DNA of 64,000 nt from Acholeplasma granularum ATCC 19168 (GTDB taxonomy: Bacteria; Bacillota_I; Bacilli_A; Acholeplasmatales; Acholeplasmataceae). The position numbers and the translations under genes were made by a program. The notes below the pieces were generated by a model. It saw only the letters and a list, made by a program, of their open reading frames with translations. It was not told the DNA's origin and did no database searches. Shown in pieces: positions 28,331 to 37,800 of the stretch. Each line of letters begins with the position of its first letter. The stretch's first letter is position 1. The DNA lies in contig NZ_JAFR01000012.1 in NCBI RefSeq assembly GCF_000526235.1, positions 1-64,000 of the forward strand, given 5' to 3'.

Positions 28331-29533
28331 ATGAAAAAATTATTTAGTACCATTATTTTGATGTTTCTACTTGTTTTAGTAGGATGTACAAATTCAAACA
28401 ATGAATTACCTGATCTTAAAAATGATGATAAAGTAGAAATGACCTCTGAACAAAAACTTACATTTTTACAATCAGTTATGAATTTAGGCGAAGCTACATC
28501 AAAAAACTTTAGATTAGATACATTTATCAATGCTGAATATGCAGTAACGTCTAATTTAGAATATGAATCAGTAAACACGATGATGCAATCAAACATGACA
28601 CAATCAGTGTCTATTGATTTTGATGCTACTAATTATATAGAAGTGGGTGAAAGTCATTTAGATACATATATGTATGCTAAATTAAACAAGTTAGATTTAA
28701 ATGTATTAAGTGCAGAAAATTCTACAACCACTATATATAATGATGCAACAACAAATAATAATACTTATACATTAGACTTCTCTTTAACAGACTCATTTTT
28801 CTTAACAAAAAGTGATTATGCATATTATTATTTAAATGGTAGTCGTAATGTTGAGGTTAAAGAAAATAATGTAGTCCTCGAAGATGAATCATCTAATAAA
28901 AACTATGTAGAAATAAAAGAAAAATCATTAGAAAACAGAATAACAGAGTTAATTTATCAAGAAATTATTCAAAAGTTAGATGAATTTCAATCTATGTTAG
29001 AAGTAGATATAAATTTAGAAATGACTCCTGATGAAAGAACTAAAGCATTAGAGGCTTTAGATAATTATGTATCTATTTATTCAGAAGGTACAACACATAC
29101 AGTTAGGTTCTTAATTACAACTCAAATGGTATCCGATTTAATTGATCAAACATTTGATATGCTTATACTAGAACTTGAAGATGGTTTAACATTAGAAAAG
29201 GCTACAGCCTTAAAAACAACAATTAAACAAGCGATCAAATCATTTGATTTTGACTTTAGAATCGTTTTAAAAGGTGAGCTTGAAGGCCAAAAACAAATCA
29301 GTCAAATCATGTTAATGGTAAAAGGTGATTTTAGTGGCTTTACACTGGATATGAAAGATTTTGATGAAATGAGTTTACCGGTTGTTTTAAATGTCACAGT
29401 AAAATTGAATAAATTAGGTTTTATTCTTGATTATGATGCTGATAAATTAACCTTACCAACAGCTGAAGAACTAAATGATTTTACAGAAGTTGAAAAAGCA
29501 ATAATCTCAGAGGATATGGACTTTGGTTTTTAA
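28331..29533 (+). CDS. Lipoprotein of unknown function
   Basis: 400 residues. The signal peptide ends at lipobox LVGC (Cys 19). The mature part is hydrophilic, with strands such as 'MMQSNMTQSVSIDFDATNYIEVG' broken by turns and a central helix near residues 195-225, then a C-terminal half resembling the first in strand pattern (GDFSGFTLDMKDFDEM). A fold like the LppX/LprG or DUF6612 lipid-carrier group is conceivable but not demonstrated. AAAGGAGA at 28316-28322 supports ATG 28331. It has its own terminator and appears monocistronic. Confidence 0.7.
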   Translation: MKKLFSTIILMFLLVLVGCTNSNNELPDLKNDDKVEMTSEQKLTFLQSVMNLGEATSKNFRLDTFINAEYAVTSNLEYESVNTMMQSNMTQSVSIDFDATNYIEVGESHLDTYMYAKLNKLDLNVLSAENSTTTIYNDATTNNNTYTLDFSLTDSFFLTKSDYAYYYLNGSRNVEVKENNVVLEDESSNKNYVEIKEKSLENRITELIYQEIIQKLDEFQSMLEVDINLEMTPDERTKALEALDNYVSIYSEGTTHTVRFLITTQMVSDLIDQTFDMLILELEDGLTLEKATALKTTIKQAIKSFDFDFRIVLKGELEGQKQISQIMLMVKGDFSGFTLDMKDFDEMSLPVVLNVTVKLNKLGFILDYDADKLTLPTAEELNDFTEVEKAIISEDMDFGF

Positions 29534-29566
29534 ACCCGTAACAAATAATTAAATAACTAAAAAAAT

Positions 29567-29608
29567 AATCCCCTTTTAAAAATTATTAAATTTTAAAGGG
29601 GATTTTTC
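29567..29608 (+). terminator. Terminator after the lipoprotein gene
   Basis: AATCCCCTTTTAAAA pairs with TTTTAAAGGGGATT at 29591-29604, followed by T-rich sequence. Confidence 0.9.
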
Positions 29609-29632
29609 TTTATTGATTCTCATATAGATTTA

Positions 29633-29669
29633 TGTTAACATCTAGACTATATAGTGAAGGATGTTAGCA
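29633..29669 (+). promoter_or_regulatory. Inverted repeat enclosing the asnA ribosome binding site
   Basis: TGTTAACATC (29633-29642) can pair with GATGTTAGCA (29660-29669), one mismatch. The right arm holds the last bases of the GAAGGATG ribosome binding site just before ATG 29671. Folding could hide the site and lower asnA translation; no riboswitch class is recognised. Confidence 0.35.
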
Positions 29670-29670
29670 T

Positions 29671-30672
29671 ATGTCAAAAACAATTGTACCCCAAGATTAT
29701 GTGTCAAAATTAAACTTATACGACACGCAAACAGCTATTGGATTTATTAAAAATGAATTTCAAGTAGAACTTTCTAAGGCTCTTAATTTAAAGCGTGTAT
29801 CAGCACCACTTTTTGTCTTATCTGAAACAGGATTAAATGATGGACTAAATGGTGAAAAACCCGTATCTTTTTTAGTGCCTAGCCTAGATAAACATGCAGA
29901 AATTGTACATTCTTTAGCTAAGTGGAAACGCATGGCACTATATAACTATGATTTTTATGTAGGTAATGGCTTATATACAGATATGAATGCTGTTAGAAAA
30001 GAAGAAATATTAGATAATATTCATTCAATCTATGTTGATCAATGGGATTGGGAAAAAGTTATTGATGAATCTATGCGTACGCTTGATTATTTAAAAAACA
30101 CTGTTAAAGATATTGTTAAAGCAATCCATTTAACATCTAGTGCAGTTATAGAAAAATATCCATCAATTACATATCATGCCCCAAGTGAGGTTTTCTTTAT
30201 AACAAGTCAAGAACTAGAAAACCTATATCCTACATTAGATAGTAAACAAAGAGAATACGAAATTACAAAAGACAAAGGTGTTGTATTTATTATTGGTATA
30301 GGTAATTTATTAAATTCTAATTTACCACATGATAATCGTGCACCAGATTATGATGATTGGTCTTTAAATGGTGATTTACTATATTATCATAAAACACTGG
30401 ATATGGCAGTTGAAATTTCAAGTATGGGTATTCGTGTTAACCATGAAAGCTTATATAATCAACTTGAAAATAAATCCCGTTTAGAAGATTTAAAGTACCC
30501 TTATCATCAAATGATTATAAATAAAGAATTACCACTTACTATTGGTGGTGGTATTGGCCAAAGTAGACTTTGTCTAATACTCTTGGAAAAAGCACATATT
30601 GGTGAGGTTCAAGCATCCATTTGGGATGAAGAAACCATCAATGCATGTAGAAATAAAATTACATTGATCTAA
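29671..30672 (+). CDS. asnA: Aspartate-ammonia ligase (asparagine synthetase A)
   Basis: 333 residues, the normal length. AsnA makes asparagine from aspartate, ammonia and ATP in the cytoplasm. Recognisable blocks: VSAPLFVLSETGLNDGLNG near residues 43-61 (substrate-binding loop), 'VHSLAKWKRMALYNYDF' near 87, and YVDQWDWEKVI near 126; the C-terminal class-II aminoacyl-tRNA-synthetase-like fold ends with LPLTIGGGIGQSRLC. The gene stands alone with a convergent terminator after it. Confidence 0.95.
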   Translation: MSKTIVPQDYVSKLNLYDTQTAIGFIKNEFQVELSKALNLKRVSAPLFVLSETGLNDGLNGEKPVSFLVPSLDKHAEIVHSLAKWKRMALYNYDFYVGNGLYTDMNAVRKEEILDNIHSIYVDQWDWEKVIDESMRTLDYLKNTVKDIVKAIHLTSSAVIEKYPSITYHAPSEVFFITSQELENLYPTLDSKQREYEITKDKGVVFIIGIGNLLNSNLPHDNRAPDYDDWSLNGDLLYYHKTLDMAVEISSMGIRVNHESLYNQLENKSRLEDLKYPYHQMIINKELPLTIGGGIGQSRLCLILLEKAHIGEVQASIWDEETINACRNKITLI

Positions 30673-30673
30673 T

Positions 30674-30697
30674 AAAAAAGCACTTTCGTGCTTTTTT
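30674..30697. terminator. Bidirectional terminator between asnA and the opposite-strand membrane gene
   Basis: AAAAAAGCAC (30674-30683), loop TTTC, then GTGC followed by T6. The A and T runs on the two sides allow it to work in both directions; the downstream gene's stop codon overlaps its right edge. Confidence 0.85.
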
Positions 30698-31070
30698 ATT
30701 TATTAAGTCTCATCGCATAAAGATATAAAATTCCATTTAAAATAAATAATATATCATAGACAATAAAGAAGTTTAAGTATGGAATATTTAAATCATTTAA
30801 ACTATAAAGTATATAAAATATAAAAAATATTTGGGGAACAAAATAAAGCAATGACATTTTAAAACTTGTAGAAGGATATAATTTTGGTGCTTTATATTGA
30901 AAAATAGATATAAAGATAAGTAATACATGATAAATTAACCAATATATATAATTATTTAACCCTCTAAGTTGATCACCTATGATAATTAAATAGATAAAAA
31001 ATGAAGTAAATAACAACATAAGAAAGATATTGTAAAATACGCCGATTAAATATAATTGTTTTTTATGCAT
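30696..31070 (-). CDS. Small four-helix membrane protein, unknown
   Basis: 124 residues with four hydrophobic segments and short loops, no recognised motif beyond a pair of basic ends. AAAGGA lies 7 bases before the start ATG at 31070 on the minus strand. It is transcribed in the same direction as the TetR gene 53 bases upstream of it, but a hairpin (31093-31118) separates them, so it may be read only in part with tetR. Confidence 0.55.
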   Translation of the reverse strand: MHKKQLYLIGVFYNIFLMLLFTSFFIYLIIIGDQLRGLNNYIYWLIYHVLLIFISIFQYKAPKLYPSTSFKMSLLYFVPQIFFIFYILYSLNDLNIPYLNFFIVYDILFILNGILYLYAMRLNK

Positions 31071-31086
31071 AAAAAATCCTTTCTAA

Positions 31087-31120
31087 TAAAACAACCTTCA
31101 TTTTAAAAAATGAAGGTTAT
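31087..31120 (-). terminator. Terminator of the TetR gene
   Basis: AACCTTCATT (31093-31102) pairs with AATGAAGGTT (31109-31118); on the minus strand the stem is followed by GTTTTATT. Confidence 0.7.
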
Positions 31121-31123
31121 AAA

Positions 31124-31714
31124 TTAAGCAATATTAAAATAGTCCATAAATAAATTGATATGATTTCTAAATAAATTCTCATAATTTACTAAAAATCCAT
31201 CAGGCTTATCACTTAAAAATTTCTCATAGAAGTGATAGACGAAGAATGAATGATACATTTTTGCTGCAAGCATTGGATCATCTTTTCTCATCTTACCTTT
31301 TTCCATTAAAGTTTTAAAGTAATAATTAAAAGATGTTCTTGGTTTTTGAATAAATTCAGTATGTAACAAATGTCTTAATCGTTCAATTTGAAATTGAAGA
31401 GGCATGATGAGTTTTGTTAATTGATTGATTTTTTGTCGTTCGAAAAAGTTATTTGTTTCAATTGATAAGTTTAAAAAGAATTCTCTTGGACTTAAATCAA
31501 GGCGTTTATATAAAGGATATACATATTGTTTAAGATCGGCTATTAAATCATATGCAATATCCATTAAAATATCTTCTTTAGATTTATAGTGATTATAAAT
31601 AGAAGAAGCCTTAATACCAACACTTTTAGCTAAATCACGCATACCTAATTCATGATAACCATGAATAGAGAAAAGTTCTATAGCACTTTGATAAATTTTT
31701 TCTTTAGTTGTCAT
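31124..31714 (-). CDS. TetR-family transcriptional regulator
   Basis: 196 residues. The N-terminal helix-turn-helix is canonical: KIYQSAIELFSIHGYHELGMRDLAKSV followed by GIKASSIYNHYKSKEDIL. The ligand-binding half is helical with several aromatic residues. AGGAGGATATGC gives a strong start site. Its promoter (on the minus strand) has the -35 and -10 boxes straddling an inverted repeat, typical of autoregulation. The target is probably itself and perhaps the S41-type lipoprotein gene that starts in the opposite direction at 31857. Confidence 0.92.
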   Translation of the reverse strand: MTTKEKIYQSAIELFSIHGYHELGMRDLAKSVGIKASSIYNHYKSKEDILMDIAYDLIADLKQYVYPLYKRLDLSPREFFLNLSIETNNFFERQKINQLTKLIMPLQFQIERLRHLLHTEFIQKPRTSFNYYFKTLMEKGKMRKDDPMLAAKMYHSFFVYHFYEKFLSDKPDGFLVNYENLFRNHINLFMDYFNIA

Positions 31715-31751
31715 GCATATCCTCCTTGTTTACTAACGTTGTTATAGTTTA

Positions 31752-31780
31752 ATTGTAACCACTGTTAGGTGGTTTGTCAA
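31752..31780 (-). promoter_or_regulatory. TetR promoter with operator in the spacer
   Basis: On the minus strand, TTGACA (31775-31780) and TACAAT (31752-31757) are separated by 17 bases. The spacer carries the inverted repeat AACCAC-N6-GTGGTT (31757-31774), so a bound repressor would sit between the boxes. CTAAC and GTTAG further along the leader may be a second half-site pair. Confidence 0.7.
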
Positions 31781-31856
31781 TTAATAGAACCCGTAATAAA
31801 ATAAATAATATGGTAAGATATTTATAAATTAAAGAATACGGAAAAAATATAAGTGA

Positions 31857-34454
31857 ATGAAAAGAATAATACATAGTTTTTTAATCGTTTTTTTACTCAT
31901 CATTATGAGTGCATGTGAAGATACTCAAATGAACGGTAAGTATACTGTCAAGTTTAATACCAACGGTGGTAATAAAATAAATAATATTTATATCTTAAAA
32001 GGAGAATTTTTAGATCTGCCAGATGATCCTATAAAGAAGGGTTATATTTTTGTTTATTGGTATGAAGATTTAGAATCAGTAAAATATGAAAACAATTTAC
32101 CAATTACAAAAAATATAACTTTAAATGCCTTATGGGAAAAAGAGGCTGATGCAAATGAGACTACACAGATAAAAGCTAAAATTAATGAAGATATCATACA
32201 TATAGAAAAAAATTTATTAGTGAAAAATAATCAACTAAATATCGTTGATAAAGGACCTATTAATAACTCAGATATTACATGGATAAATAACCATCCTTTT
32301 ATATCTAGTAGTGGAACTGTATTAAATTTAATACCTGAATTTAGTATGGATTCAAATGCAACCATTAAAGCTAGATTTAGATTAGATGGTGTAATAGTGG
32401 ATCATACCTTTAATATTGAGTTAAATGATTTTGAAGAAGTTACGATATCTAATTTTAAAAACATTCCATTTTATAATCAAACTGATGAATATCAAGTAAG
32501 GGATTCTAATATTAATTTATATTATGCGGAAAAAGGTTATGTACCATATGTTAAAGTTATTGATTTTATGAATTTATTAGAAGGGTTTATCGATTCAAAT
32601 ATAGACATAAATTATCTTAAAGATGAGCACACACTTTATATGTCATATAATTATTATGATAGTTCAAATGGTGTGAATTATGAACTTGGTTTAGAAATAG
32701 ATAGTCTATATAATAAGATTAAACCTACAGATTCATCGTTTTTTTGGGGTTATGTCAAAAATACGACCACAAATTACTCTAGACACATAAATGATGATAA
32801 AAACAATCCTTTAGCGTATTTAAGTGAAGGTAAAGAACTTTTGTATGATTTAAATAAATATAATTTAGATATTGTATCTTATGAAGGTGACATATTATTA
32901 CCTTACTATATAGCAAATCAATTATTTGCAGGTTCAAGTTACTATAATGTTTATTATAATGTGGATGCCTTATATGGAATTTATGCATTACCTAGTGAAG
33001 ATAGTCAAGCTTATGAAATTATAAAGACATCTTCAAAAAATAATAACAAAATACCTTCTGATTTAATAGTTCATAATTTTAATAGCCTAGCCTTTTTTAT
33101 GGATCATTTCTACGGATTAAAAGATATAAAAGAAATTCATTCATTTTATACCTATTTATTAGAGGATACAGATAACTTACTTTCAAATAATCCACTTAAA
33201 CAAGAATTAGGAATTTTTCGACTAATTGTAGATAAAATTGATGAACCACATACCAGTTATGGATATCCAGGTTATTATAATGATTTAAATTATTATGGAC
33301 CTACGATAAACGATATAAATGATTTTGGACCAAGGCTAAAATCTTGGTATATCGACGGATTGTATCAAACAGATATGGCGATTGCTAATAAATGGAACAT
33401 TACACCTAGTTATAACTGGAGTGCAAGTGATCCTAAAAGACAAAAATACTTCTTTTTAGATAATTTAAAGACAAGTGTAGTGTTATCTTTAGATGCGTTT
33501 GCAACAGCAGATATTATAGAAGATAGTTTTTGGAAAGATGATATCATAAAAGATGTTCTTAAGACCCAGGATCAATTATTTCCAAATCTAGAAAATGGGA
33601 GTAAATATTTTTATTATAATATGTCTAATAAGAATGAAAATATTTTAGAGATATTAATAAAAGATGTAAGTGAGTCCACATACATAAATTATCAAGAAAG
33701 TTTAAAATCAAATGGTTTTGAAACAAAATTAAATACTTTATCAAAAGTTAGAGAAACATCGACTCATATATATTATATAAATAGTAGTTATGATAAAGAC
33801 TTTGGTGCTGTATCTATAAGCATGAGTGTAAAGGAACTTCCTAATAATAGTGAACCGGTATTTATAAACGATCCACTTGGATTAATAAATTTAGATAGTG
33901 CCGTATTTATGGAGTTTTATATGGAAAAAATTATAAAGTTATCAGCTAACCTTAAAAACATCATATTAGATGTTACATGGAACACCGGTGGTAATGCAGG
34001 TGCTTTATACAGGGTTGTAGGATTTATAACAAATGAAAGTTTTTCTCTATCAAGTATAAGTGCGGATACCTTGGTTTATCAAACGGATTATATTTATATT
34101 GATGGTACACCAAATTATAGCAACCTAAATTGGGGACTCTTAACATCAAAAACATCTTTTTCTGCTGCTAATAGTTTAGCAACAATTTTCCTAGAGAATA
34201 ACTTAGGTCCAATTATTGGTATTCAGTCAGGTGGTGGGGCATCAAGTATTACACCAATACTATTACCAATAGGTACTGCATTTACAATGTCATCTAATTA
34301 TGTAACTGCTTATAGAATAGGTAGTAATACATTAATAGATCCATATGTATATCACCATAATGAATTTGGTATTGAACCAACTAACCCACTTGATATTTCA
34401 AAACTATATGATAATCGTTCCTTATTAAATATAATGAATGAGTATTACAAATAA
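31857..34454 (+). CDS. Lipoprotein with InlB-type repeat and C-terminal S41-like peptidase domain
   Basis: 865 residues. The signal peptide ends in lipobox MSAC (Cys 20). Residues 28-95 form a Listeria-Bacteroides (InlB B) repeat: VKFNTNGGNKINN ... LPDDPIKKGYIFVYWY ... ITLNALWEKE. A central region without recognised motifs follows. The C-terminal 190 residues read like an S41 (tail-specific) peptidase: LKNIILDVTWNTGGNAGA, then TSKTSFSAANSLA with the candidate nucleophile Ser, then IGIQSGGGASS. The Lys of the S41A dyad is not seen at the usual place. The start has only a weak site upstream, so an alternative start is possible. Located extracellularly as a lipid-anchored protein; substrate unknown. 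Confidence 0.75.
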   Translation: MKRIIHSFLIVFLLIIMSACEDTQMNGKYTVKFNTNGGNKINNIYILKGEFLDLPDDPIKKGYIFVYWYEDLESVKYENNLPITKNITLNALWEKEADANETTQIKAKINEDIIHIEKNLLVKNNQLNIVDKGPINNSDITWINNHPFISSSGTVLNLIPEFSMDSNATIKARFRLDGVIVDHTFNIELNDFEEVTISNFKNIPFYNQTDEYQVRDSNINLYYAEKGYVPYVKVIDFMNLLEGFIDSNIDINYLKDEHTLYMSYNYYDSSNGVNYELGLEIDSLYNKIKPTDSSFFWGYVKNTTTNYSRHINDDKNNPLAYLSEGKELLYDLNKYNLDIVSYEGDILLPYYIANQLFAGSSYYNVYYNVDALYGIYALPSEDSQAYEIIKTSSKNNNKIPSDLIVHNFNSLAFFMDHFYGLKDIKEIHSFYTYLLEDTDNLLSNNPLKQELGIFRLIVDKIDEPHTSYGYPGYYNDLNYYGPTINDINDFGPRLKSWYIDGLYQTDMAIANKWNITPSYNWSASDPKRQKYFFLDNLKTSVVLSLDAFATADIIEDSFWKDDIIKDVLKTQDQLFPNLENGSKYFYYNMSNKNENILEILIKDVSESTYINYQESLKSNGFETKLNTLSKVRETSTHIYYINSSYDKDFGAVSISMSVKELPNNSEPVFINDPLGLINLDSAVFMEFYMEKIIKLSANLKNIILDVTWNTGGNAGALYRVVGFITNESFSLSSISADTLVYQTDYIYIDGTPNYSNLNWGLLTSKTSFSAANSLATIFLENNLGPIIGIQSGGGASSITPILLPIGTAFTMSSNYVTAYRIGSNTLIDPYVYHHNEFGIEPTNPLDISKLYDNRSLLNIMNEYYK

Positions 34455-34488
34455 ACATTAATAACTCAAACTAAATAATCAAATCAAG

Positions 34489-34521
34489 GTAAAGTCCATA
34501 ATTTTATGGATTTTACTTTTT
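34489..34521 (+). terminator. Terminator after the S41-type lipoprotein gene
   Basis: GTAAAGTCCATA (34489-34500) pairs with TATGGATTTTAC (34505-34516), one G-T pair, followed by T5. Confidence 0.85.
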
Positions 34522-34815
34522 AATTAAGTATAAATGTTATTAAAACTTGTTTAAAAAAGAAAAACTAATAAATGTTAAATCATTTAATTAAACTTAAAAT
34601 ATACAGTTTTATAAAAAAGATTAATAAAATAACCTTTTATGACAAAAAGGTACAAAAAACCTCGTATTTTGACAAATTATAAAATAATATGAAACAAAAT
34701 AAAACGTTTTCATCATAAAAAACACGATTTTTATTGACATAAATGACAAAAACAATTAAACTAGTTGACAAACCATAAATTATGGGTTTGAAAAGAGAAA
34801 AAGAGGAGAGAGAAA
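34522..34815 (+). promoter_or_regulatory. Upstream region of the oligopeptide-binding gene
   Basis: No gene is present. The stretch is extremely AT-rich with several GACAAA-type words (near 34640, 34671, 34736, 34744 and 34767). Two TTGACA boxes (34734-34739 and 34765-34770) are possible -35 elements but neither has a good -10 at the right distance. A cre-like ATAAAACGTTTTCA at 34699-34712 lacks the TG at its left edge. A small hairpin (CAAACCATAA with its complement, 34769-34791) lies just before the GAGGAGAG ribosome site. Confidence 0.4.
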
Positions 34816-37800
34816 ATGAAAGTTTCCAAGAAATTATTCGGCGTGCTTACATTACTACTATTTGCAGTATTATTAGTAGCTTGTACGCCAGATGAAAAAG
34901 ATCCAGATCCAGAACGTAACATTCCTACATTTTCAGGTGTTGGCCCTGTCACACTTGTAGTGGGTGATGAATTTAATGCGCTAGCTGGTGTTGGAGCAAA
35001 AGATCATGATGGTAAGGACTTAACTTCAAGTATTACTGTCACTGAAAATAATGTAGATACAGATGTAGCAGGAAATTATAGTGTTAAATATTCAGTAACT
35101 GACTCTGAAAATTTAACTGCAACAGCAACAAGAGCTGTTACAGTTAATGCTCAGGCTAATCTTTATGCAAATGGTTCATTTAACTACCGTTTTGCAGATT
35201 CTGAATTAAGACATACATTCTTTGCAGCAGCTGAAGGATATCTATTAAATAACGTAGCTGGTGGTGTTCCGCTATTTATTAACTCTGGTTCATCTATTTA
35301 TAGTTCAAGAGTTAGTTTACCTGTCACTAAATATGTTCCGGTTATGGGATGGGGTTCAGCATTTGGTACATTAACAGCAGATGACTCAACGGTAACATTC
35401 TCTGGTGGTAAAACTGGGGTTGCAGGTGAGCGTACTTACAGAGCAGCATTTAGTTCAAACCCAACAACATTTAACCAATGGTTATCTGATGACTCAGTAA
35501 GTAGTGATGCAGCAGCATACATGTTAGACTCATTATATGCATTCTTATTTAATGATGATAAAACTGCATACGTAGTTAAAGAATCTATGGCGGCTGCTAT
35601 GCCTACACCAGTTGAACCTGAAACTTTAGATTCAGGTTTAGTGGTATCAAACAAATGGGTGGTACCTGTTAAAGAAGGTCTAAAATGGGGCTTCCATCCA
35701 CAAACTAATGTAACTGGTTTAGCAACTGATATTACAGCAAAAGACTTTGTAGATACATTTAGATTTGCACTTGATAATGGTTGGTTTAGAGCGATTGCTG
35801 GTGGTTCACACTTCTGGGCAACATCAAATAACGTTGTAGGGTCTCAAGCATATCGTAACTTTGTTAGTTCAAACCCAAATGCAACTCAAGCTCAAAAAGA
35901 TGCAGAATGGGATAAAGTTGGATTTAAAGTTGTTAATGGTAACTCAATTGAATTTACATTCGCTTCTGACTTATCAGAGTGGAACTTAGTTTACTGGTTA
36001 TCATCAAACACAATGACACCTGTCCATTTAGGTTTATTAGATAGAGAAGGTATTGCAAACTATGGTAGAACTCCACAACAAATGGCGTTTACAGGTCCTT
36101 ACTACCTATCTAACTTTGAAGCTGATAAAGCTTTAGAATACAAGAAGAATCCAAACTTCCACACTCCAGATTTATATAAATATGATGGCTACTATTTCAT
36201 AATTATTGAAAGAGCAGAAATTATCTTTGCTGAATTTGAAGCTGGTAACCTAGACTCTGCAGGTATTCCTTTAACAAAATTTGAACAATACAAATCACAC
36301 CCGGGATTAAGACGTAGCCCTGGTGCAACAACATTTAGAATGACTATTAACGGTTTTGGAACAAAAGAAGCGCTACAAGAAACATTCCCAGATACAGAAT
36401 GGACTCCAGAACCAATTTTAGCTAACGTAAACATGAAACGTGCATTATATTATGCGGTTGACCGTAAAACATTAGCTTGGGATATCTTAAAAACATCTGA
36501 CCCAGGTCAATTCTTATTCTCTGATGCTTACTTAGTAGATCCACTAACTGGTACGGCATTTAGACAAACACCTCAAGGTCAAGCATTAGCAGCCAACCTA
36601 AGTCCTGAGACTTATGGATTTAACCCGGATGCAGCGACAGCTTACTTCAAAACAGCAGTAGCTGAATCGATTGCAGCAGGCGTACTACAACCAGGTACAG
36701 CAGCAAATCCAAGAGTTATTGAACTTGACTTATCAATTCAAGCAGCATCAACATCTCAAGCTCAAATGGCCGAGTTTTTAAAGAATTCAATTGAATCTTT
36801 ATTAGTTGATACAGTAAATCATATTAAATTTGATATTACAATTGACCCAGTAACATTCCCAGATAACTATTATGCTAGAGGTTTAATCGGAAGATTTGAC
36901 TTAGCTACTGGTGGTATTAGTGGTTCAACATTAGATGCAGCAAGCTTCCTAGAAGTATTTACATCAGATAATCGTGGTGGATTTACATTAGACTGGGGCT
37001 TTGATACATCAATTGCTAATATTCCTGTTACATATACAACACCGACTGGTGAAGAACGTGTAAATGAAATCTGGTCATTTGATGCAATTACTGCAGTTTT
37101 AAATGGACCTGTTACAGTTGTTGATGGTGTTGAAGTATTAGACACAGTTGCAATTAAAGCAGTAACAGATGCAATTGCAGCTTTACCAACAGTTGCAAAT
37201 TATGTACATGCTACAGATGCAGATGCAGTTGATGCAGCATACACATTATATGCTGGTCTATTACCAAGAGCTCAAGCTCAAGTAGAAGGCGTTGATAAAC
37301 TATTTGCATTATTAGATGCATATGATGCAGCAGAAGCGGCAGCTCAACTTGCAGATGCAGTAGAACTATTAGAAGATATTAATAGTGAATCAACAAGTGC
37401 TGAAGTAGCAGCAGCATTAAAAGCTTACCAAGGTTTAAGTGCTTCTCTTAAAGCACAAGTAGCAGCAACATTAGTTGCAGAACTTGCTACACAATATGCA
37501 GTATCTGTAAATGCAGCAATCGATGCAATCCCTACAGTAGTTACAACTGCTAAAGCAGATCAAGACTCAATTGCAGCAGCTAACACAGCATACAATAATC
37601 TTAAAGCCTTAGTAACAGCTGAAAGATTAGCTGAATTAGTATTACCAGCTGACTATGCAGTGATTACAGATGCATTAAATGAGTCAAGAGTATTAAAAGT
37701 TGTTGAAGCAATCGATGCATTAGTAGCATCTATTGGAGAACGTGCAGTAGTTCTAACAGACCGCTATGCAATCCAAGATGTAAGAACAGCATACAATGCA

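Noticed and set aside
28077-28596. Reverse-strand open frames in the 28 kb region
   Set aside because: They mirror the lysine-rich coiled-coil end and the lipoprotein signal peptide; no start signals.
36192-37145. Reverse-strand open frames inside oppA
   Set aside because: Shadows of the highly biased oppA coding strand.
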